35,596 bases of DNA from Limisoma gallistercoris. Its GTDB lineage: Bacteria > Bacteroidota > Bacteroidia > Bacteroidales > Muribaculaceae. Positions 16,388-23,460 of this stretch are shown one piece after another. The DNA is taken from the NCBI GenBank assembly GCA_018712365.1, contig DVHD01000045.1:1-35596 (forward strand), read 5' to 3'. Under the pieces are notes generated by a model that saw only the letters and a program-made list of their open reading frames with translations, made no database searches and was not told where the DNA came from. The stretch's first letter is position 1. Each line of letters opens with the position of its first letter. A program made the position numbers and the translations under genes.

Positions 16388-18455
16388 TGGTGTCGGTTTT
16401 TATGACGATTGACAGGTTTGTCCCTTTCTCGCCGGTGTTGTAAGTAAGTGTTCCGCCGATGCTTGCCGCGCGGTCACGCATTGTGCGTATGCCTACGCCG
16501 TCGCCTTCGTTTTCTGCCGGATTGTTTCCGTTGTCGGAAATGGCAAGGGTCAGGCAGTTGTCCGCGGAAAGCGACAGGGCTATCTTGGCTTCCGTCGCCC
16601 CGGAATGTTGCAAGATGTTGGATACGGCTTCTTGCGTTATGCGGTATAGCTCGTAGGCCGTCGCCGGCGGTATGGATTCCCATCCCTTGCCTTCCGGCTC
16701 GTATGTGAATCTGATGTTTTCAGAGCTTATGTGGCTTATATAGTCGGAAAGGATTTCGTCGATGTCGGCATGCTTGAACGACGGGGGCATGAGCTCGTGC
16801 GAGATTTGCCTCAGGTTGTCGCGTATGCTTTCTATTTGTCCGATAGCCTGTTTGCTGTCAGGCTTGCCGGATTTCATTTCCATTCCGAGCGCAAGGAGGT
16901 CGTTGCACACTCCGTCGTGCAGCTCGCGTGCAAGGCGGGTGCGCTCGCTTTCCAGACCGTCGATGTATTTGCGCGCGAGCAGTATTTCTGTTTTCTGGCG
17001 TGTCGAGCGGCGGCGGTATAGCAGTATGATTATTCCGGAGACGGCTATTGCGGCTATCGCTATTATTATTGCCGTGAGTTTCATTATGTGCGATTCCTGC
17101 CGCAGGTTGCTTTCTGTCAGGCGGCTTATCTCCAATTCTTTTTCTTGGGTGCGGAAACGTGCGGTATATTCCGACAATTTGCGCTCGGCCTCTCCGCTTC
17201 TTGCCGAATCCAGCCCTTCGCGGGCTTCCGATGCCAGCAGGTAGGCGTTGCGGTAGTCGCCGAGTCCGGCGTGGCAGCGTGATTTCAGGACGTTCAATTT
17301 ATAAGCGGGAATCACTATGTTGTGGTTCGCGAGCGTTTCTATCCGGGCGATTGTAGCCAGTGCCCCGCGGTAGTCGCCTGTCGCTTCCTGTAAGTGGGCT
17401 TTCGCTTCCAGTATTCCGGCCGCTCCGTTGTTGCCTGGCGGCAGCTTGGCTGCCATTTCTTCGCCTTTCTTTATGTAGACGGCAGCCGAGTCGTAGCGTC
17501 CGAGCTGCATGTACGCGTCGAGCAGATGGTTGATGGTTTTCAGTTGCGCAGGGTAGTAGTTGACGGCTTCCCCGCGGTCGTAGGCGTTGCGCAGCAGCGA
17601 CACCGCTTTCCCGCTGTCGCCCATCTTGCTGTAAGTGATGCCCTCGTTGGCAAGAGCGGACAGGTATTCTATCTCGGCTCCTGCCTGTTCTGCGTGTTTT
17701 GCCGCCTGCCGGGCGTATTGCAGGCTTTCGCCGTACCGCTCTTGCTCGCAATAGAGCACGGATAGGTTGTTGAGCAGATACGATGTAGATTCCTCGTCGT
17801 GGAATTTCATGGCTATGTCGAGTCCGTTTTTATAGACCGCCATTGCCGAATCGTTCATCCCCAGACGGCGGTATGCCACTCCGGTGTTTCCGCACGCCAC
17901 GATGTAGCTGCTCGTGTCGCCCGATTGCAGCAGCAGCGGGAGTACCGTGTGGCTGTAGCCTACGGCTCCTCTCATGTCGCCGCTTGATATTTTCAGGAAC
18001 ATCAGTTCTGCGGTGATTAGCGCGCGGAGGCTGTCGTTGCCGGAAGCATACCCGAGAGCCGTTTTGAGGCTCTTTTCGGAATCGTCGTAGCGGCTCAGCA
18101 TATTCAGATACTGGGCGTATGTCAGGCCGGCTTTTGCCTTGCCGTCGTTGTTGTCGGAATTTCCGTAATAGTCAACCGCCTTTTCGAGGAAAACTCCCAC
18201 GCTGTCGCCCGTGCCGCGCGATATGTCGTAGCACGCTTTCTGATAGTACAATTCGCCTGTTACGGCACTGTCGCCGCATCCTGCCGAGAGCCTTTCCGCC
18301 CGGCGCAGCGCGGCGGGCCATGCGGCTGTGGTGTCGGAAGCGTTGTAGAGGGCAGTACATTCGTCAAAAGCGCGCCATACGTCCGCTTTCTCCTGATGTC
18401 CGCATCCTGTCCATAATGCGGCTGATATAAGGATGGCTATAGGGAGCCTTTTCAT
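16377..18455 (-). CDS. TPR-containing HisKA_3 sensor histidine kinase (lipoprotein-type signal)
   Basis: 692 aa. It begins with a signal containing ALWTGC, so the sensor part is probably a periplasmic lipoprotein-anchored TPR superhelix (about 25-430: repeated A-Y-x-x-LG-type helices, e.g. GNTGVAYRRLGMNDSAMAVY). One transmembrane helix follows (about 455-478, LTAIIIAIAAIAVSGIIILL), then a HisKA_3 domain with His513 in LARELHDGVCNDLL and a HATPase_c domain (YRITQEAVSNILQHSG, ISDNGNN, GVGIRTMRDRA). It should phosphorylate the NarL-type regulator encoded immediately downstream. The stimulus is not inferable. The leader contains two strong inverted repeats. Confidence 0.94.
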   Translation of the reverse strand: MKRLPIAILISAALWTGCGHQEKADVWRAFDECTALYNASDTTAAWPAALRRAERLSAGCGDSAVTGELYYQKACYDISRGTGDSVGVFLEKAVDYYGNSDNNDGKAKAGLTYAQYLNMLSRYDDSEKSLKTALGYASGNDSLRALITAELMFLKISSGDMRGAVGYSHTVLPLLLQSGDTSSYIVACGNTGVAYRRLGMNDSAMAVYKNGLDIAMKFHDEESTSYLLNNLSVLYCEQERYGESLQYARQAAKHAEQAGAEIEYLSALANEGITYSKMGDSGKAVSLLRNAYDRGEAVNYYPAQLKTINHLLDAYMQLGRYDSAAVYIKKGEEMAAKLPPGNNGAAGILEAKAHLQEATGDYRGALATIARIETLANHNIVIPAYKLNVLKSRCHAGLGDYRNAYLLASEAREGLDSARSGEAERKLSEYTARFRTQEKELEISRLTESNLRQESHIMKLTAIIIAIAAIAVSGIIILLYRRRSTRQKTEILLARKYIDGLESERTRLARELHDGVCNDLLALGMEMKSGKPDSKQAIGQIESIRDNLRQISHELMPPSFKHADIDEILSDYISHISSENIRFTYEPEGKGWESIPPATAYELYRITQEAVSNILQHSGATEAKIALSLSADNCLTLAISDNGNNPAENEGDGVGIRTMRDRAASIGGTLTYNTGEKGTNLSIVIKTDTNAI

Positions 18456-18512
18456 AAGTCGTGTTTTTTATGTTAATGATTCTGTCAGTAAAGATAGGAA
18501 TTAAGTGTGACA

Positions 18513-18574
18513 GTTTTGGCGGATTTTCGCTGAAAACTGTTGCTATCCGCCTAAAAACTACGGTTTTCCGTAGT
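18513..18574. promoter_or_regulatory. Two adjacent inverted repeats in the kinase leader
   Basis: GTTTTGGCGGAT (18513-18524) pairs with ATCCGCC-T-AAAAC (18545-18558) with one bulged base. The second dyad, ACTACGG-TTTT-CCGTAGT (18557-18574), abuts it. Read on the minus strand the second hairpin is followed by TTTTT, so it may be a terminator or attenuator ahead of the kinase gene. Confidence 0.45.
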
Positions 18575-18643
18575 GTTTCCTCCATTTTTGTGACAAAAAA
18601 ATCCGCAGATTGCGCTGCCTGTTGCATAATGGCCTTAAAAAAA

Positions 18644-18674
18644 TTTGCGGACACGGAAATTATCCTTACCTTTG
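18644..18674 (+). promoter_or_regulatory. tRNA-Pro promoter
   Basis: TTTG at 18644-18647, a 19-bp spacer and TACCTTTG at 18667-18674, ending 11 bp before the mature tRNA. A textbook Bacteroidota promoter. Confidence 0.8.
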
Positions 18675-18685
18675 CACTGCAAAAT

Positions 18686-18760
18686 CGGGGCGTAGCTCAG
18701 TCCGGTTAGAGTACACGTCTGGGGGGCGTGTGGTCGCTGGTTCGAATCCAGTCACCCCGA
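18686..18760 (+). tRNA. tRNA-Pro (anticodon GGG)
   Basis: 75 nt. It folds as acceptor CGGGGCG/CACCCCG, D-stem GCTC/GAGT, anticodon stem CACGT/GCGTG with loop CTGGGGG (anticodon GGG), a 5-nt variable loop, and T-arm GCTGG-TTCGAAT-CCAGT. C1-G72 and A73 are the bacterial proline identity bases. The 3' CCA is not encoded. There is an odd C-A mismatch at 6-67 in the acceptor stem. Confidence 0.92.
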
Positions 18761-19333
18761 CAGAGAAAGGGTTCAGATTGCCTGTTGACGGCGGTTTGAG
18801 CCCTTGTCGCTTTCAGAAGCCGGGACAAATCCGGGGCAGCCGCAAGGCGGGGATGTCACGGCAGTTGGCGGGTCGGGGAATCGTTCAATTGCTGTTTTTC
18901 CGTAAATAATATGAGTTCGATATAAAAAATTCTTCAAAAGCCGGTAGGCAAGATAACAAGCTGTGTGACAGTTAAAAGCCTCAAAGAGGCTTCGTGCGGG
19001 AAACCCACGGTTTCAGCCGTGGGAATGTGGAGAAATCCCATACAGCCTTACGAGGCTGCGCATTAAAAGTTGAGGGTTGAGTGTAAACTCTCTCAACCCT
19101 CAACACTCCTCATTCAACACTATGCGCGGCATCTATAATGCCGATTTTACAGTGGATGTGCTACCGCAAGCTGCGCTCCGCTTGCATGCGGTTAACTATA
19201 CGCAGCCCCTTCAGGGCTGTATTACAATATGTTTCCTCTCAATTCTTATCTCGTCCACATGAACAGGATTGTGCATACTATCGCAAAAAATATGATCATC
19301 GCGGGATTTTTATTGTGGAAAATCGAATTTGTT
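18761..19333. repeat. Gene-free stretch with hairpin island 2 (18976-19219)
   Basis: No credible gene was seen between tRNA-Pro and tadA. From 18976 to 19219 there is a series of hairpins: AAGCCTC-AAA-GAGGCTT (18976-18992), CCCACGG/CCGTGGG (19004-19023), CAGCCT-TACG-AGGCTG-like (19043-19058), GTTGAGGGTTGAG pairing with CTCAACCCTCAAC (about 19069-19104), an AAGC/GCTT core inside an ACCGC/GCGGT stem (19163-19192), and CAGCCC-CTTCA-GGGCTG (19203-19219). A 21-base core at 19167-19187 is identical to 4221-4241 in island 1. 18761-18960 shows nothing recognisable. Confidence 0.7.
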
Positions 19334-19774
19334 TCAGCGTTTGCTGCGGAAGAAGGTGGTGATGAGGGCGGCGCATTCGCCGGCGAGGATGCCGCCCTCT
19401 ACTTCGGTTTTCGGATGGAATGGGTTGGCGCACATCGTGTGGTAGCCGCGCTTGTCGTCGGACGCTCCGTAGACGATGCGTCCTATCTGGCTCCACGCCA
19501 GTGCCCCGGCGCACATCAGGCACGGCTCGACAGTGACGTAGAGAGTGCAGCCGTTGAGGTATTTCCCGCCGAGGTTGGCGGCTGCCGATGTGATGGCCTG
19601 CATTTCTGCATGGGCTGTAACGTCGGTAAGTGTCTCGGTGAGGTTGTGGGCGCGCGCTATCACCTTGCCGTTGCACACCACTACCGCCCCGACCGGCACT
19701 TCGTCGGCCGTTGCGGCCGCCTCTGCTTCGGCCAGTGCGAGGCGCATATATTTTTCATCGTCGGAGGTTGCCAT
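19334..19774 (-). CDS. tadA: tRNA-specific adenosine(34) deaminase
   Basis: 146 aa from the ATG at 19774, 1 nt after the stop of the porE-like gene; a TTG at 19783 is less likely. It is a zinc-dependent cytidine-deaminase-fold protein with the HAE motif (His55, Glu57, in VTAHAEMQ) and PCxxC (Pro84-Cys85-Leu-Met-Cys88). It converts A34 of tRNA-Arg(ACG) to inosine, which is essential for decoding. The C-terminus CAALITTFFRSKR is typical of bacterial TadA. Other nucleoside deaminases (guanine deaminase-like) share the motifs, but the length and GALAWSQIGRIVYGA favour TadA. Confidence 0.9.
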   Translation of the reverse strand: MATSDDEKYMRLALAEAEAAATADEVPVGAVVVCNGKVIARAHNLTETLTDVTAHAEMQAITSAAANLGGKYLNGCTLYVTVEPCLMCAGALAWSQIGRIVYGASDDKRGYHTMCANPFHPKTEVEGGILAGECAALITTFFRSKR

Positions 19775-19775
19775 G

Positions 19776-21749
19776 TCAATCAATGTTATATGTCAGCGAA
19801 AGCACTTGGAATTCCGTGCGGCGGTTGATTTGGTCGGCCGCTTCCTGATCTTCAGGCGACAGTTTTTCGATGAATTCCGGTGTCAGCGTATCGCCTTCCT
19901 TGAATTGCGGATAGAGCCGGGCAATCCGTTTGGTCACGGTCTTGGGGCGCGATTTGCCGTAGCCGTGGGGCTGTAGGCGGGCAGCATCTATGCCTTTCGA
20001 CACAAGGTAGTCGATTACCGATTGCGCCCGGCCTTGCGATAGCCGCAAATTGTATTCGTCGCTGCCTTTCCGGTCGGCGTGCGAAGCCATTTCTATCGTT
20101 ACGTTGGGGTTGTCGTTCAGCACTTTTATAAGCTCGTCCAATGCTGCCACCGATTCCGGGCGCAGGTCGACCTTGTCGAAATCGTAGAATATGTTTTCCA
20201 CCACCTGCGGCTTGTTGATTGCCGGGAGAATGAAGTCCACCCAATAGTTGGCGTCCTCGCGGGTGGTGTCGGAAACGAACTCCTGCTTCTGGTTCAGATA
20301 GCCTTTTGCGCCGGCAAGCATCACGTAGCGCACTCCGCGGTCGAGCTCGAAGCTGAACGAGCCGTCGTCGCGCGCCACTTCTTTCTGGTTGGAGCCGTCG
20401 TTGCCGACGATGCGTATGATGGCGTTTTTCACCGGTTCTTCGTCCTTATCCATAACCATTCCCTCGATTGTAACCCTTATGGGGTGGAGGATGAAGCTGT
20501 AGATATGGTCGTAGCCGCGCGCGTCGCCGCGGTTGGAGCTGAAGAATCCTTCCTCGCCCTCGCCGAACGTTATCCCGAAATCGTCACCGGCCGAATTTAT
20601 CGGATTGCGCATATTCTCGATTTTCCAAGAATTCTCGCCGGTGCTTACGGCTTTGAAAATGTCCAGTCCGCCCATCCCGGGGTGGCCGTCGGACGAAAAA
20701 TAGAGCGTGCCGTCGGCGCGTACGTAAGGGAAGTCGTCGTCGCCGGCTGTGTTGATGTCAGGCCCGAGATTCATCAGCGAGCCTTGACGCTCTTTCAGAG
20801 ATATGCGCCAGATGTCCTTGCCTCCGTAGCCTCCGGGCATATTGCTGACGAAATACAGGTGTTCGCCGTCGGGCGATACCGCCGGGTGTCCGTATGTGGA
20901 AATAGTGTCGGCCGTTATCTCGAATTTCACGGGCGCGCTCCACGAGGCGTCCGACCGCGACGATGTGAATATTTCCACCGAGGTGTTGGCGTTTTCCTCA
21001 CGGCGCGCTTTTGTCAGGTACATTGTCTGCCAGTCGGGTGTGAACGACATTATTCCCTCGTCGAGTTCCGTGTTCAATTCTCCCTCGACAGGCTCGGGGC
21101 GTTCCCATTGCCCGTTCTCGTTTTTCTTTGCGAAAAATATATCGGCGTTTTTCATGCCGGTTATCTCGCTTTTTTTGTCACCGGTAGCTTTCTCCGTTGT
21201 CGATGAAAAATAAAGCTGGTCGTTGTCGGCCCCGAAATACATAGGCGAGAAGTCGGAACGGCGCGAATTGAACAGTTTGGCGTTCTTTACCTCATAGCGG
21301 GTGGGAGAATCTCTCCATGCCAACGCGTTCTTGCAGCCTTCGATGCCGACTATCGCCAGCGAATCGTCTTTAGGATTGAAAGTGCGGTATTGTTCATAAT
21401 TTTTTATGGCCGCGGCATATTTGCCCTCGCGGTGTTGCGACTGGGCAAGATAGAGGTATGCCGTAGAGTCGGGATATTCGTAGCGCAGCGCGTTCTGGAA
21501 GGCCGCCGAAGCGCGCGACGACATGTTAAGCAGGCGGTAGCACAGCCCCATCTTGTAGGCCACTTGCCCGCGCAGCGGACGTTCCTCTTTCGCGCGCAGC
21601 TTGTTGTATACTTTTTTGTAGGTTACGGAAGCGTCGTAGTATTCCCCGCGGGCGTATTGCTCCTCGGCTACCGACAGCTTGGCGTTGTTGCAGCCGCAGA
21701 GGGTTGCAATTGCCGCAAAAAGTACTGTATATATCAGATGTCTGCACAT
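19776..21749 (-). CDS. PorE-like OmpA-family lipoprotein (TPR, beta-propeller, CarboxypepD_reg, OmpA_C)
   Basis: 657 aa from the ATG at 21749, whose product starts MCRHLIYTVLFAAIATLCGC with a lipobox ending LCGC. Order of domains: TPR helices (about 25-130), a PD40/WD40-like propeller (about 150-390, with FSPMYFGADNDQLYFSST, DGEHLYFVSNMPGGYGGKDIW, ADGTLYFSSDGHPGMGGLDIF), a CarboxypepD_reg-like segment (about 425-500), and OmpA_C (about 515-655, NIFYDFDKVDLRPES, HADRKGSDEYNLRLSQGRA), which binds peptidoglycan. This is the layout of PorE (PG1058), which tethers the type IX secretion ring to peptidoglycan. Paralogues of unknown role exist, so assignment to T9SS is inference. It is followed by tadA after 1 nt. 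Confidence 0.85.
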   Translation of the reverse strand: MCRHLIYTVLFAAIATLCGCNNAKLSVAEEQYARGEYYDASVTYKKVYNKLRAKEERPLRGQVAYKMGLCYRLLNMSSRASAAFQNALRYEYPDSTAYLYLAQSQHREGKYAAAIKNYEQYRTFNPKDDSLAIVGIEGCKNALAWRDSPTRYEVKNAKLFNSRRSDFSPMYFGADNDQLYFSSTTEKATGDKKSEITGMKNADIFFAKKNENGQWERPEPVEGELNTELDEGIMSFTPDWQTMYLTKARREENANTSVEIFTSSRSDASWSAPVKFEITADTISTYGHPAVSPDGEHLYFVSNMPGGYGGKDIWRISLKERQGSLMNLGPDINTAGDDDFPYVRADGTLYFSSDGHPGMGGLDIFKAVSTGENSWKIENMRNPINSAGDDFGITFGEGEEGFFSSNRGDARGYDHIYSFILHPIRVTIEGMVMDKDEEPVKNAIIRIVGNDGSNQKEVARDDGSFSFELDRGVRYVMLAGAKGYLNQKQEFVSDTTREDANYWVDFILPAINKPQVVENIFYDFDKVDLRPESVAALDELIKVLNDNPNVTIEMASHADRKGSDEYNLRLSQGRAQSVIDYLVSKGIDAARLQPHGYGKSRPKTVTKRIARLYPQFKEGDTLTPEFIEKLSPEDQEAADQINRRTEFQVLSLTYNID

Positions 21750-21814
21750 TTCGAACAGGATTTCAGCATTTATATTTAACGCAGCGGCAGGTGTTTTATT
21801 GTAAAAGTTTCTAA

Positions 21815-21846
21815 TCAAAAAAGGTGCGCCGTATGCGGCACACCTT
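21815..21846 (-). terminator. Intrinsic terminator of the TonB/beta-helix operon
   Basis: On the minus strand AAGGTGTGCCG, a CATA loop and CGGCGCACCTT form an 11-bp stem with one G-U, followed by a run of Ts. It lies about 45 bp after the lipoprotein stop and upstream of the porE-like gene, so that gene needs its own promoter. Confidence 0.8.
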
Positions 21847-21892
21847 GCAAACACATTAGGGATCAACAATATATTATGAGTCTTTGCGCTGA

Positions 21893-23401
21893 TTAATAAG
21901 CAGTGTTTTCCGGGTCGAAGTTCGTCCATCCTGAAAGCCAATTGTCGGGACCGAACGCTCCTATGTAGCTTACGGCATCGAATCCGCTGAATCCGCTGAA
22001 AGAAGCTCCGGAAGCCAACGGGCTGCCTGCCGACGGCATAAAATCGATGTTCAATCCGTTGACAATGCTGTTGCCGGTAAGCATCAGGTCGGCCACTTCA
22101 GCAATGTGGTTTCCTGCTCCGCTTTTGAAGAATGTGGAAGAGAGAGATTCTTTAGTGTTGTCTACAACCGGCTTCTTCTCGTCATCGTATCCTGTAACCA
22201 AGTAATCGTCGTACAACTTGTTGGCGTCGCTACCGGTTACATCCATTCCCGCGAACCATACATTTTGCAATTTTATGGTCCCGTTCGATGCCATCTCCTG
22301 AGTGTTGCCTTTCTCTCCGTCGATTATGAGACCGATAGGGAAGCCTACCGCAAGCGAGTTGATGCAGTTCAGGCGGCTGCTGCGGCGTATCTGCATTGCC
22401 GACTGGAAGCGGCCGAGAGCCGAGCCGTTGTTAGGATTCATGCTGCCGGCATTGATGTAGTCGGTAGTGTTCTCGAAACTTGCGTCGACATACTTCGGGC
22501 CGAAGAAAGTAACGTTGGAGAAAGTTGCCGTAGTGTAGGGGGATACTTGTGAGCCGTCGGCGCAGTTGTCGGACTCGAAACCGTTGGATTGCGATGTGTC
22601 GGCTATGCGTGAATCGCGTACGGAAAGGGCGTATTGCACGTTGCCTGAAAAACCGTTGTCGGTGTCGAAATCATCGTCCCAGCCTTTGAAAGCCACGAGG
22701 TGCTTGCAATTGACCGTGCCGCCGAACCATTCGAATGAATCGTCGTTGCTGTAAGATACTTGCACATAGTCGATTGTCGTGCCGCGTCCTATCGAGCCAA
22801 GTGTCAGTCCGTTGATTTCCTTGTCTTTCTCGAACGGATAACCTGCGAATTCGATGCGTACATATTTCAATACGCCGGAATTGTCGTCGTCATTGTTGCC
22901 GCCATGGAACGAACGCGGGCCGCCCTCGATTTGCTGCTCGCGCTGGTTGTTTACGGCGTTACCGCAAAGGATAAGTCCGCCCCAGTCGCCCGGACGGCGT
23001 TGTCCTGCAGCCTCGTTGGAAGTAAACACGATAGGCTCGTTGGCTGTTCCTTCAGCGAAAATCTTTCCGCCGCGCTCTACTATCAGGGCTGCTTTTGTCT
23101 GCTTGTCGCCACGGATTACTGTTCCCGGCTCGATGGTCAATTCCGAGCCTTCTGCCACATATACCCAGCCTTTCAGCACGTATGTGCCTTTGGCGATGGT
23201 TTGTTTTCCTTTGAACACTACTTCTTGGTCGCCGTTGCCGATGACGTTGCCGTCTGTCACTATTTCGGTGATTACTTTCAATCCGCCGTCGGTTTCCGGT
23301 TCAGGAGTGTTTTCATCGTCGTTGCAGGCCGTGAATGTTGTCAAGGCCATAGCCGAAAGAATCAGGCTAAGCATTTTGCCGCCAAGAAAATTCTTCTTCA
23401 T
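21893..23401 (-). CDS. Parallel beta-helix surface lipoprotein paired with a TonB receptor
   Basis: 502 aa from the ATG at 23401, whose product starts MKKNFLGGKMLSLILSAMAL with a lipobox ending FTAC. The mature N-terminus is acidic (NDDENTPEPETDGG), a likely surface-export signal. The body looks like a right-handed beta-helix: short repeated strands with G and N turns (LTIEPGTVIRGDKQTKAALIV, PIVFTSNEA, DWGGLILCGNA, YVQVSYSNDDSFEWFGG). The family is widespread in Bacteroidota next to TonB receptors and has no established activity; I see no catalytic signature of a lyase. It lies 60 bp downstream of the receptor gene and shares the terminator at 21815-21846. It is probably the cell-surface partner of that receptor. 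Confidence 0.85.
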   Translation of the reverse strand: MKKNFLGGKMLSLILSAMALTTFTACNDDENTPEPETDGGLKVITEIVTDGNVIGNGDQEVVFKGKQTIAKGTYVLKGWVYVAEGSELTIEPGTVIRGDKQTKAALIVERGGKIFAEGTANEPIVFTSNEAAGQRRPGDWGGLILCGNAVNNQREQQIEGGPRSFHGGNNDDDNSGVLKYVRIEFAGYPFEKDKEINGLTLGSIGRGTTIDYVQVSYSNDDSFEWFGGTVNCKHLVAFKGWDDDFDTDNGFSGNVQYALSVRDSRIADTSQSNGFESDNCADGSQVSPYTTATFSNVTFFGPKYVDASFENTTDYINAGSMNPNNGSALGRFQSAMQIRRSSRLNCINSLAVGFPIGLIIDGEKGNTQEMASNGTIKLQNVWFAGMDVTGSDANKLYDDYLVTGYDDEKKPVVDNTKESLSSTFFKSGAGNHIAEVADLMLTGNSIVNGLNIDFMPSAGSPLASGASFSGFSGFDAVSYIGAFGPDNWLSGWTNFDPENTAY

Positions 23402-23460
23402 TTTTTTCAAATCTTGTAAATTGGTTAATAACTTATTAATAATCAAATTGCGTTTTTGCG

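Noticed and set aside
18610..18909. A 99-codon plus-strand frame reading through tRNA-Pro
   Set aside because: It runs through the tRNA, and its product has no recognisable features.
19223..19333. A possible terminator for porE-tadA
   Set aside because: No hairpin with a T-run was found on the minus strand just after tadA.
20079..21206. A 375-codon plus-strand frame opposite the porE-like gene
   Set aside because: The minus frame has recognisable TPR, propeller and OmpA domains. The plus frame is an antisense shadow rich in V, A, H and R.
21750..21941. An N-terminal extension of the porE-like gene to 21941
   Set aside because: It would cross the terminator of the upstream operon and overlap its last gene. 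The ATG at 21749 opens a proper lipoprotein signal.
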